Source of the DNA: Altererythrobacter sp. H2
Lineage (GTDB): Bacteria > Pseudomonadota > Alphaproteobacteria > Sphingomonadales > Sphingomonadaceae
Assembly (NCBI RefSeq): GCF_035319885.1
Contig: NZ_CP141285.1
Coordinates: forward strand, 1,860,001-1,924,000
Direction of reading: 5' to 3'
Length of the DNA stretch: 64,000 nucleotides
This document shows positions 52,195 to 60,051 of the stretch, piece by piece. Numbering within the stretch: the first letter of the stretch is position 1; every line of letters begins with the position of its first letter. The translations under genes and the position numbers were made by a program. A model generated the notes under the pieces. That model did not search any database, had not been told where the DNA came from, and saw nothing but the letters and a program-made list of their open reading frames with translations.

Positions 52195-52722
52195 ATGTCA
52201 TGGATCATCCTTGCGTTACTGGCCGGGCAGCCTGCGGCCGTGCCGGAAATCGACTGGGACAAGGAATTCGGCGTCGAAGCCAGGGTGCCGGATCCTGTCA
52301 CCGGTGAACTGCCGGTCGATCCCTATGTCCGGTCAAACGATAACGCAGGTTCAGCCCCGTTCAGGGGTGACCGGATGGCGGCCGCCTTCAAGGGCAAAGA
52401 CGGCATCCGCCGCATTGTCGAACGCACTGTTGAGCTGAGTACGGCCGATCCGCGGATTGCTGACATCTTTGCAGCGCATGACATGATCCGCTTGCGCAGA
52501 ACGCTCTTCGAGCAGTTCTGCTTCGTGCTGAACGCGGGGTGCGACTATACCGGGCGTTCCATGAAATCTGCACACACCGGCATGGGTCTGCGCATGGCAG
52601 ACATGAATGCACTCGTAAAAAACCTGCAAGTGGCGATGAAGGAAGAGGGCGTGCCGTTTGCTGCGCAGAACCGTTTTCTCGCCAAGCTCGCGCCCATGTC
52701 CCGGGATCTGGTGGAACGCTGA
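52195..52722 (+). CDS. group I truncated hemoglobin, possibly exported
   Basis: A 175-residue protein. After a short hydrophobic N-terminus (SWIILALLAGQPAA) that could be a signal peptide, the C-terminal ~115 residues form a group I truncated globin: GGxxIRRIVERTVELSTADPRIAD-like helices B-E (KDGIRRIVERTVEL), the conserved YTGRSM segment, and the proximal His in KSAHTGMGLRM. Such globins bind oxygen or nitric oxide. Export of a globin is unusual. It lies 12 nt after DUF3034 and diverges from the copper/c-di-GMP pair. Confidence 0.87.
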   Translation: MSWIILALLAGQPAAVPEIDWDKEFGVEARVPDPVTGELPVDPYVRSNDNAGSAPFRGDRMAAAFKGKDGIRRIVERTVELSTADPRIADIFAAHDMIRLRRTLFEQFCFVLNAGCDYTGRSMKSAHTGMGLRMADMNALVKNLQVAMKEEGVPFAAQNRFLAKLAPMSRDLVER

Positions 52723-52777
52723 CAGGCTTGGATTGCCGACAACGTAGCCCCGGTCAATCGGCCTCCCGCTCTTTTCG

Positions 52778-53437
52778 CTACGCATCCGCAACACCCTCAT
52801 GACCGGCAACGTCTCGGGCCCTGAGCCATCCCGCCTTGATGGCCTCCAGGCGCCTTGCTCTGCCAGGATGCGTGGCTGTGTCTTGCTGCTGCGCCAGGGC
52901 AGCGGTCGATCTCTGCGCCTCTTCGAGCGTGGCACCCATGCGGTACAACACGAACCCGGAAAACTCGTCAGCTTCGATTTCGAACTGATGATAGTCTATG
53001 TCGACGCCTCTGAAAATGTGGCCCTGGAGATGATGACCGATCTCATGGGCTGTAATGTCCATAATGCCCCAGTCCTTGCAGACATTATCAAAAACGTCTT
53101 CCATGAACATCGGGTTGTACAGCAGCAGTCGACTTCCATCCCGCCCGATATAGGCCAGGGCATTGGCCACATTGGCCGGCGCCACGGTGAAGTTTGACTT
53201 TATTCCCGTATGGCTGACGATTTCATCCGCGGCTTGCTGAACCCTCACATCCAGCATACTCGGAATATTCTGTAGCAGCGAAGCCGGTTCGTAGCGCTCG
53301 TCAAACTTTTCGGACTTATCGCCTGACAGCCAGGGAGTTCCGATCGTTCCAGTACAAATCGGCCCAGACTGAAGTAATATGGCCGCATAGATCAAACCTG
53401 AAGAAGTCATTTTTGATCCCCAGCCAAGTTTTTTCAT
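52778..53437 (-). CDS. M48-family zinc metalloprotease
   Basis: A 219-residue protein with an N-terminal hydrophobic segment (SGLIYAAILLQSG). It has a catalytic HEIGHH motif (HExxH) followed by EADEFSGFVLYRMG supplying the third ligand, as in M48 peptidases. Shorter than HtpX and without its four helices, it is more like a periplasmic BepA-type or stand-alone M48. Substrate unknown. Convergent with the truncated globin gene and possibly unrelated to it. Composition begins to fall in GC around here. Confidence 0.85.
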   Translation of the reverse strand: MKKLGWGSKMTSSGLIYAAILLQSGPICTGTIGTPWLSGDKSEKFDERYEPASLLQNIPSMLDVRVQQAADEIVSHTGIKSNFTVAPANVANALAYIGRDGSRLLLYNPMFMEDVFDNVCKDWGIMDITAHEIGHHLQGHIFRGVDIDYHQFEIEADEFSGFVLYRMGATLEEAQRSTAALAQQQDTATHPGRARRLEAIKAGWLRARDVAGHEGVADA

Positions 53438-54124
53438 CGTCGGTCAAGTTATCCTATTAGAAATCCCTAACCATACGGGAATCCAACCAAGATTTATTGA
53501 CATATATCAAATATCATCATGAAGCCTTCCGGTCAACGATATTGGTCGCGAAAAATCGGGCCTGTTTGAGCTGGAGAACCCCGCCTGATTGGATAAAAAA
53601 TCGGCGCAGCTGGCCACGATTGGGAGCCACGCACCGCCGCGTTTATCGAAGTTTCTCATGGGCTTGCTCTGCGAGCATGCGAACCTGGCAAACGCCGGAC
53701 ATCATCCCTTACCGCCCCCGCACGTCAGCCCAAGGCTGTGCAAAAGTGTGCCGCACAGATGTGGGGGGCACGCTGAACGCAGTGGCTGCGATGGATGGAC
53801 CAAGCGTTGGTAGCGGAGGAGGAACATATAGCGAACATATAACGTTCTGACATTACTCGTTTTTTCCGCCCAACTCTTGGAAAATACCCCCACCGATACC
53901 CCCAGAATCCCGAATTTGCGCCAAACCGTTACAAGGGTGCGATCGGCCGACTAATGTTCGAAAATTGGCAGTTCAACCGCCTCATTGAACGGCGGAAGTT
54001 GGGCCGTAAGCGGTCAGTCCGCTCCCAGGTGCCGCGACGACCAAGGCCGACGTTCCGCAAACGACGCCGTTGCGGACGTCGGACTTCGATGGAATAGTCG
54101 AAGGATGCAGTTAAGATTAGAAAT
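53438..54124. other. 687-nt lower-GC intergenic region, possible island scar
   Basis: No gene can be supported. It contains an SOS box (53822-53836) immediately next to a tRNA-3'-end-like TGGTAGCGGAGGAGG (53809-53823), and a pair of TACCCCC repeats around 53883-53902 of the type often seen in front of P4-like integrases. There is no integrase frame. An imperfect palindrome-rich stretch is at 53930-54060. The most economical reading is remnants of excised or decayed mobile DNA; not certain. Confidence 0.5.
53822..53836. promoter_or_regulatory. LexA/SOS box GAAC-N7-GAAC
   Basis: GAACATATAGCGAAC matches the alphaproteobacterial LexA operator exactly. A further GTTC 7 nt beyond the second GAAC (53844-53847) makes a second, symmetrical GAAC-N7-GTTC overlap. 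No SOS gene reads out in either direction within 280 nt. Confidence 0.7.
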
Positions 54125-54499
54125 ATGAATCCGCGTAAATTGATCGGCGGAACAGCCTTCTGCATGCTCCTGCTTTGGGGCTGGGCCGCCAGTTACATTG
54201 GAGGAATTTCCCAAGACGATTGGGGACTCCTCTGGCGATTAGCATATGTCATTTGGTTATGCGTGACCTTTGTCATGGCATTCTATGACCGGAAGAACCT
54301 TCCAGAGAAAGCATGGGATTTTAACCCGAAGCGAGGCGTTCTATATTTCTTTCTGGGTTGGATCATCTTCCCGGTGCTTATTGGAGTGGAGGCGCTATCT
54401 GGAGCCGACTTCACACTAAGTCGAATGTTGGTAGGCACGCTTGCGATGTCGGTGCTGATTGGCATCCTAGGCATCTTCACGGAAAACGTTGGGGTTTAA
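54125..54499 (+). CDS. hypothetical four-helix membrane protein
   Basis: A 124-residue hydrophobic protein with about four transmembrane helices (GTAFCMLLLWGWAASYI, RLAYVIWLCVTFVMAF, LYFFLGWIIFPVLIGV, LVGTLAMSVLIGILGIF) and no recognised motif. Base composition is less GC-rich than in the core regions, in line with the surrounding accessory pocket. There is no clear operon partner; the MgtC gene follows ~200 nt later. Function unknown. Confidence 0.7.
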   Translation: MNPRKLIGGTAFCMLLLWGWAASYIGGISQDDWGLLWRLAYVIWLCVTFVMAFYDRKNLPEKAWDFNPKRGVLYFFLGWIIFPVLIGVEALSGADFTLSRMLVGTLAMSVLIGILGIFTENVGV

Positions 54500-54705
54500 G
54501 CAACGAATGTCTGTTTCCCACCCCCTTCTTGCCTCTAATGGCGAGTGCGGTTCGTACCAAAAGCAGACTGACCGAGAGCGACGCCATTGCAGACTTTGAG
54601 CCGTCTGCTAGGGCGAATTGTGTGAATTCAGGGCCAAGACGCGTCTAACTATCTGTAAAGCCCACCCTCCTCGAACCACGATCGCGAATCTGGGAAAACC
54701 GAAAA

Positions 54706-55206
54706 ATGTTCGATCAATTTCTCGCCCAGGATCGCTTCGATTTGGTGCCCCATCTTGTCGCCATCAGCATCGCCTACATTCTAGCATTACCGATAGGTTG
54801 GAACCGAGAGAAAGCGGAGCGAAGTGCGGGTCTGCGAACTTTCCCCTTGGTCGCTGTGGCAAGCTGCGGTTTCATCCAAGCTGCGGAGGGGATCACCGCT
54901 GACTCACCGGAAGCAATGGCGCGAATAGTGGAGGGATTGATCACGGGTATGGGCTTCATCGGTGGCGGGGCAATCCTGCGGAGGAATGACTCGGTCAAAG
55001 GTACTGCCACTGCTGCCAGCCTCTGGATCACAGGCGCCATTGGCGTCTCGGTAGCGTTGGGGAGCCTAGATGTTGCAGTGATGTTGTCTCTTATTACTGT
55101 GGGAACGCTATGGTTCATGGCACCATTGAAACACGGCAAATCAGATCGCACTACGGCTAATGAAGTCGACGCTAGCGGCGGAATTGACGCCGACGTTGGG
55201 CCCTAA
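54706..55206 (+). CDS. MgtC/SapB family membrane protein
   Basis: A 166-residue protein with four helices and the MgtC core: LALPIGWNREKAERSAGLRTFPLVA, GLITGMGFIGGGAILRR and TAASLWITGAIGVSVALG. MgtC proteins modulate membrane ATPases and magnesium or acid adaptation, and SapB homologues are widely distributed. The C-terminal soluble domain of MgtC is absent, as in the short SapB type. Part of the lower-GC accessory pocket. Confidence 0.88.
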   Translation: MFDQFLAQDRFDLVPHLVAISIAYILALPIGWNREKAERSAGLRTFPLVAVASCGFIQAAEGITADSPEAMARIVEGLITGMGFIGGGAILRRNDSVKGTATAASLWITGAIGVSVALGSLDVAVMLSLITVGTLWFMAPLKHGKSDRTTANEVDASGGIDADVGP

Positions 55207-55263
55207 AGTCATATATCCCGAAACCGGCTTTGGTGGACGTCGAATGCTACTGTGTGCGGCTCG

Positions 55264-56151
55264 TCAGCCGCGCATAGGGAAACCTCCACCATACAAAGCC
55301 GACGCCCGCGCGGGATCGTCGGAATCCGTCACGCACAGCAGGTGCAAACCGTCCTCGGCAGCCTGAGCGGCAATGCCCTCTACTTTAATTGGTGGGTCGA
55401 GCGGTTGGACCGCGAGCAAGTTGAAATGCCAGTCCAACTCCGCAATTGCCGCGCCCAGCAACGCGCCGTCGGTGTAGCTGTCGGCGGTCGCCTCGGCGAC
55501 GGCAGAGAGCAGGATATGACCGTTGTCCAGTGCGCAGGCATCGGTGACGGAGAGCGGAACGCCCGACACCATTGGCAGCGACAGTTCCGCACGGAGCGAT
55601 ACTGTGACCGGCCCACCTTCGACCACGGCCGCGAGCGATACCTCCAGGATATGCGACGCCGGGAATTGCATGTTGCCACGATTGAACAGCAGCAGCCGGT
55701 CGCCCCACAGCACCGCGCCCTCGAGGTTGATCTCGGCCACCAAGGGGGCGAGCGAAGCAAACAGGGGTCGCAGGTCTAGATGGCGAACGCCAGGCGCTTC
55801 GCCTAAAGCGGATAGATCGACGATCGCCCCGCGCATTCGCGTTGACGTCGATCCCGAGCCCAATACCAGCAGTCGGCCCACGCCCGCGCCGGGGAGCGCC
55901 ACCAGTATTTCGAAATCGGGCTTCGCCCTTTTGCGCTGCGCAGCGTCCCTTGGCAGGTCGCCCTCGATCAGTCTGACCAGCTTGCCGGGCGCCGAATCGT
56001 CGAGCGCGAACAAGGCGAGGCAATTCACATCATCGCCGATCACGAACAGCTGATCGCCGCGCACCACCAAGCCGCTTGCCGCCGACAAGAAGGTGTGCCC
56101 CGATGCGAGCGCTGTTTCGACTGCCAGGTCGCGAATGTGAATCAGTCGCAT
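55264..56151 (-). CDS. DUF6929-like beta-propeller protein
   Basis: A 295-residue soluble protein of repeated beta-strand character (SAASGLVVRGDQLFVIGDD, VGRLLVLGSGSTS, LEGAVLWGDRLLLFNRGN, CALDNGHILLSAVAE) resembling a six-bladed SdiA-regulated/NHL-type propeller and, from memory, DUF6929. No signal peptide is apparent. Function unknown. Start ATG 56151; an upstream extension of the frame does not look conserved. It is followed on its 3' side by the MgtC gene, which is convergent. Confidence 0.7.
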   Translation of the reverse strand: MRLIHIRDLAVETALASGHTFLSAASGLVVRGDQLFVIGDDVNCLALFALDDSAPGKLVRLIEGDLPRDAAQRKRAKPDFEILVALPGAGVGRLLVLGSGSTSTRMRGAIVDLSALGEAPGVRHLDLRPLFASLAPLVAEINLEGAVLWGDRLLLFNRGNMQFPASHILEVSLAAVVEGGPVTVSLRAELSLPMVSGVPLSVTDACALDNGHILLSAVAEATADSYTDGALLGAAIAELDWHFNLLAVQPLDPPIKVEGIAAQAAEDGLHLLCVTDSDDPARASALYGGGFPMRG

Positions 56152-56453
56152 CGGCCCCCTCGCTTTATCTGACCGCCGGGCCACTGCGAACGTGATCGTT
56201 GACGCGGTGCGCTCCAACGGCCGAAATCGAGCACGTGCGCGCACCTAGCCGCGAGCACAACGAGATTCACATGTTGGAATGGGAATGACAGCTTTCCACC
56301 CTCTCTGCGGTCATAAGCGGGAACGCACCGCGATCCTGACACCTGCCGGGCCGCTTCGACGGATTTCTCGCCAGAAGCGGAAATTCGCAAACCGACCCCC
56401 TTTTGGCCAGAGGACTTGGTCGATCCTGCCGGGCAGTCGCCTTTGTATCACGA
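56152..56453. other. 302-nt intergenic region without a recognisable gene
   Basis: Between the 5' end of the propeller gene and the 3' end of narK. It should contain the propeller gene's promoter. I see no RNA gene, terminator with T-tract, or conserved frame; it marks the border between the accessory pocket and the nitrate locus. Confidence 0.5.
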
Positions 56454-57875
56454 TCATGACGCGTGGCCCGCTCCGCGTTCGATGTCGTGGAGCAGACCGC
56501 CGCGGCGGTTGTAGACGAACCACGTCAGCGCGGCGCAGCTGGCGTAGAAGATCAGGAAGCCCCACAAGGCCGCCATCGGCGATCCGGTCGCCGCAATAGC
56601 GCTGCCAAAGCTCTTGGGGATGAAGAAGGCGCCGTAGGCCGCAATCGCCGAGATGAAGCCGATGATCGCCGCCAATTCCCGCTCGGCCTGCCGCAGCGCG
56701 GCATCAGGGGCGAGCTCGGGCATCAGGTGCGGAACTTCCTGCCGCATGATGTTGGGGATCATCTGGAAGGTGGAGGCATTGCCCACCCCGGTCATGAAGA
56801 ACATCAAGATGAACATGCCCAGGAAGCCCCACCAGCTGGCAGCTTCAAGGAAATACATCACCCCCAGCACGCCCAGCATCATCAGCACGAACACCCAGAA
56901 GGTCACTCGCGCACCGCCCCACTTGTCCGACACCCAGCCGGTCGCCGCCCGGCTCAGCGCGCCCACCAGCGGGCCGAGGAACACGAATTGCAGCACGTCC
57001 ACTTGCGGAAACTGCTGCTTGGCGAGCAGCGGCAGGCCGGCGGAAAAGCCGATGAAGCTGCCGAATGTGCCGGTATAAAGCCAGCACATAAGCCAGTTGT
57101 GCTTGCGCTGGAAGATCACCGCCTGGTCGGCAAAGCTGGCCTTGGCATCGGCAATGTCGTTCATCCCGAACCATGCGAGCAGGGTGCTGGCGATGATGAA
57201 CGGCACCCACACAAAGCCTGCGTTCTGCAGCCACAGCGGGCCGCCATCTGCCGTCTGCTGTGCAGCCCCGCCGAGCGCGCCGAACACGCCTGCGGTGATG
57301 ATCAGCGGCACGGCGAACTGCATCACCGACACGCCCAGATTGCCCAGCCCGGCGTTGAGCGCCAGCGCGTTGCCCTTCTGCGCCTTGGGGAAGAAGAAGC
57401 TGATGTTCGACATCGACGAGGCGAAATTGCCCCCGCCAAGCCCGCACAGCAGGGCTACCACCACCAAGGTGGTGTAGGGCGTATCAGGGCTGCGCACCGC
57501 ATAGCCGATGCCGATGGCCGGGATCAGCAGGGACGCGGTGGATATTGTGGTCCACAGCCGCCCGCCGAAGATCGGCACCATGAAGCTATAGACGATGCGG
57601 AAGGTCGCCCCCGAAAGGCCGGGCAAGGCCGCCAGCCAGAACAGCTGATCAGTGCTATAGGCAAACCCGACCTGCGGCAGTTTGGCCACCACCACCGACC
57701 ACACCATCCACACCGCAAAGGCCAGCAGCAGGGCGGGGATCGAGATATAGAGGTTGCGCCGCGCGATGCGTTCGCCCTGGGCCTGCCAGAAAGCGGGATC
57801 TTCGGGTCGCCATTGCGTGAGGCGATGTCGATCGCTGCTGTGTTCACCTGGTTGCAAAAGCCTTGCCCCGATCAT
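56454..57875 (-). CDS. narK: NarK-type nitrate/nitrite transporter (MFS)
   Basis: A ~473-residue major facilitator protein with about 12 helices. Nitrate-porter signatures are visible: the GLGGGNFASSMSNISFFFPKAQKG segment (nitrate signature 1; here GGGNFASSMSNISFF) and the second, GVGNASTFQMIPNI. N-terminus LTQWRPEDPAFWQAQG is typical. It imports nitrate, often as proton symporter, or exchanges nitrite. Start ATG 57875. It diverges from nasT, so the ~100 nt between them serves both. Confidence 0.93.
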   Translation of the reverse strand: MIGARLLQPGEHSSDRHRLTQWRPEDPAFWQAQGERIARRNLYISIPALLLAFAVWMVWSVVVAKLPQVGFAYSTDQLFWLAALPGLSGATFRIVYSFMVPIFGGRLWTTISTASLLIPAIGIGYAVRSPDTPYTTLVVVALLCGLGGGNFASSMSNISFFFPKAQKGNALALNAGLGNLGVSVMQFAVPLIITAGVFGALGGAAQQTADGGPLWLQNAGFVWVPFIIASTLLAWFGMNDIADAKASFADQAVIFQRKHNWLMCWLYTGTFGSFIGFSAGLPLLAKQQFPQVDVLQFVFLGPLVGALSRAATGWVSDKWGGARVTFWVFVLMMLGVLGVMYFLEAASWWGFLGMFILMFFMTGVGNASTFQMIPNIMRQEVPHLMPELAPDAALRQAERELAAIIGFISAIAAYGAFFIPKSFGSAIAATGSPMAALWGFLIFYASCAALTWFVYNRRGGLLHDIERGAGHAS

Positions 57876-57973
57876 GTCCGGCACAGTGCCGACCGCGATA
57901 CCACAGGCGTAACCGGCTTCTGACTATCGGCAAAGCTGCTTGTTTTCGCGCAATCGGGGTGCAATGTGGCCGT

Positions 57974-58552
57974 ATGAAGATCGCCATCGTCGATGAAAGC
58001 TCCATACGCGCTTCGATCATCGAAGAAGGTCTGGGCCAGCTCGAAAATGCCGAAATCTTCACGCTCACGCAGCGCCACGGGCTGCTCGCCGCGATTGAAC
58101 GGATCGCGCCGGATGTGGTGCTGATCGACCTCGGCAACCCGTCGCGCGATGTGCTGGAGGAATATTTTGCGGTCAGCCGCGCTTTGTCGCGCCCGATTGC
58201 CATGTTCGTCGATGAAAGCGACGATGCCTCCATCGCCGCCTCGATCGATGCGGGGGTTTCGGCCTATGTGGTTGATGGCCTCGCCAGTCACCGGATCAAG
58301 CCGCTGCTCGATCTGTGCATCAAGCGGTTCCACGCCTTTGCCCGGCTGCAATCCGATCTGGCCGACGCGCAGGGCAAGCTGGCCGAGCGCGACCATATCG
58401 ACCGTGCCAAGCGGATCCTGATGCGCAGCCGCAGTATCACCGAGCCGGAAGCCTATGCCGAATTGCGGCGCAAGGCGATGTCTTCGAACAAGCGGATCGC
58501 CGAAATCGCCGAAGCGGTCGTGACCGCGCATGATCTGCTGGGAGGGGACTGA
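57974..58552 (+). CDS. nasT: NasT ANTAR-domain antitermination regulator
   Basis: A 192-residue regulator. A receiver-like N-terminal domain (VLIDLGNPSRDVLEEYF, with the Asp position) precedes the ANTAR RNA-binding domain (LAERDHIDRAKRILMRSRSITEPEAYAELRRKA). NasT binds leader RNA hairpins with hexanucleotide loops and prevents transcription termination in nitrate-assimilation operons; NasS sequesters it when nitrate is absent. It precedes nasS by 2 nt. Start ATG 57974. The predicted targets are the leaders at 59778 and 63898. Confidence 0.94.
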   Translation: MKIAIVDESSIRASIIEEGLGQLENAEIFTLTQRHGLLAAIERIAPDVVLIDLGNPSRDVLEEYFAVSRALSRPIAMFVDESDDASIAASIDAGVSAYVVDGLASHRIKPLLDLCIKRFHAFARLQSDLADAQGKLAERDHIDRAKRILMRSRSITEPEAYAELRRKAMSSNKRIAEIAEAVVTAHDLLGGD

Positions 58553-58554
58553 CC

Positions 58555-59766
58555 ATGGCCGACGCGACGCTTACCATCGGGTTTCTGCCGCTGGTCGATG
58601 CCTGCCTGCCGATTTTGGCTCACGAACATGGCTTTGCCGCTGACGAGGGCGTGGCGCTGACCTTCGTGCGCGATGTGAGCTGGGCCACCGTGCTAGACCG
58701 GCTGCTCTACGGCCATACCGACGGCGCGCACATGCTGGCGCCGCTGACGATTGCCACCACGCTGGGGCTGGGCCGCCCGGCGCAGCCGCTGGCCGCGCCC
58801 TTTGTGCTGGGTCTGAACGGCAATGCGATCACCTTGAGCAAACCACTGGCCGCGATGGTCGCATCGCCGGGCGAATATGGCGATCCGGCGGCTGTCGGCG
58901 CGCGGTTGCGCGAAGCGGCGATGGCGGCCAAGGCGCAGGGGCGGCGGCTGCGGTTCGGGGTGGTGCACCGCTTTTCCAGCCACAATTACAAGCTGCGTTA
59001 CTGGCTCGCCGCCTGCGGTATCCGGCCTGATCACGATGTCGAGATCGTCACCATCGCCCCGCCGTTTGTCCCCGATGCGCTGGCCAGCGGGGAGATCGAC
59101 GGGTCTTGCGTGGGCGAACCGTGGAGTTCAGTCTGTGTCGAGCGTGATGTCGGCACAATCGTGCTGGCTTCCGCGCAAATCTGGCGGCGCGGGGTGGAAA
59201 AGGTGCTCGCGGTGCGCGAGCCGGTGCTGGCCGACAAGGCCGAAGCCTTTGCTGCACTGATCCGGGCCATGCGCCGGGCGGGCCGCCATTTCATCGACCC
59301 GGCCAATTTCGCCGAGAATGCCCGCATCCTTGCCTCGCCCCCCTATCTCGATGCCAACCCTGCGCTGGTGCTGCGGGCGATATCGGACCGCTTGGTTCTG
59401 GCCCACGGCGCTGCGCCGGTGCACCTGCCTGATCTGATGTTCCAGCACAGCGAGGCGGCCAATTTCCCGTGGATGAGCCAGGCCGCGTGGCTCTATTCGC
59501 AGATGGCGCGCTGGGGCCATACCGCCTTCGATCCGGCCGATGCGGCGCGGGCGATGCGGGTGTTCCGGCCCGATATCTACCGCGCTGCGCTGATCGATAC
59601 CGGCGATGATCTGCCCAATGCCAGTTCCAAGGTCGAAGGCAGCGTCACGCAGATGACACAGGTCGGCGCGCAGCAGGGCACGCTGACGCTGTCGGCCAAC
59701 CGTTTTTTCGATGGGCTGACCTTCGATCCTGACCAGATTGAAGCCTATCTCGCCAGCTTGCCCTGA
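58555..59766 (+). CDS. nasS: NasS nitrate-sensing protein (NrtA/CmpA-like)
   Basis: A 403-residue protein of the NrtA/SsuA-type binding-protein fold with no signal peptide, hence cytosolic: the mark of the NasS sensor as opposed to a transport component. Motifs include LTIGFLPLVDACLPILAHEHGF, GEIDGSCVGEPW and FPWMSQAAWLYSQMARWGH. It binds nitrate or nitrite; in its absence it holds NasT inactive. The gene follows nasT by 2 nt. The order nasT-nasS is the reverse of that in some other bacteria. Confidence 0.93.
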   Translation: MADATLTIGFLPLVDACLPILAHEHGFAADEGVALTFVRDVSWATVLDRLLYGHTDGAHMLAPLTIATTLGLGRPAQPLAAPFVLGLNGNAITLSKPLAAMVASPGEYGDPAAVGARLREAAMAAKAQGRRLRFGVVHRFSSHNYKLRYWLAACGIRPDHDVEIVTIAPPFVPDALASGEIDGSCVGEPWSSVCVERDVGTIVLASAQIWRRGVEKVLAVREPVLADKAEAFAALIRAMRRAGRHFIDPANFAENARILASPPYLDANPALVLRAISDRLVLAHGAAPVHLPDLMFQHSEAANFPWMSQAAWLYSQMARWGHTAFDPADAARAMRVFRPDIYRAALIDTGDDLPNASSKVEGSVTQMTQVGAQQGTLTLSANRFFDGLTFDPDQIEAYLASLP

Positions 59767-59777
59767 GTTGAAAAATT

Positions 59778-59879
59778 TGCTGCGCTGCAAAAAAGGCCTT
59801 TACGAGGCTGCACAAGCTGGCGTAGTCTTCGCGATGTTGCTGCTGGGTGATCCAATGTCGGACCCGCAATACGAGCAGC
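59778..59879 (+). promoter_or_regulatory. predicted NasT-responsive leader RNA (ANTAR-type hairpin)
   Basis: The leader starts with TGCTGCGCTGCAAAAAAGG (59778-59796), a box that recurs at the window end. A hairpin follows: GGG..TCC (59845-59853) pairs with GGACCC (59860-59865) around the hexaloop AATGTC (59854-59859), enclosed by GCTGCT/AGCAGC (59839-59844/59874-59879). A in loop position 1 and G in position 4 fit the ANTAR target rule. An upstream companion stem (about 59803-59832) is less clear. Confidence 0.65.
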
Positions 59880-59913
59880 CACCCACGAATTCTTAAGGCA
59901 ACGACGCCGCCCG

Positions 59914-59952
59914 AGCCGCTTCTGAAAGGTAGCGAATCGTGGCGGCTTTTTT
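59914..59952 (+). terminator. intrinsic terminator in the leader of the porin/nitrite operon
   Basis: AGCCGC (59914-59919) pairs with GCGGCT (59942-59947), extended inside by TTC/GAA, and is followed by TTTTTT. It lies ~100 nt before the porin gene and downstream of the ANTAR-type hairpin, as expected for NasT-controlled attenuation. Confidence 0.75.
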
Positions 59953-60051
59953 GATTTCCGGCGTCGGCCCTGGCTGATGCTTCATCCGGCGGGCAACGGC
60001 GCTCGCCTCTCGTGGCCGGTCATGGTCCGGCTTTAGCCAGAGAGGTGATCC

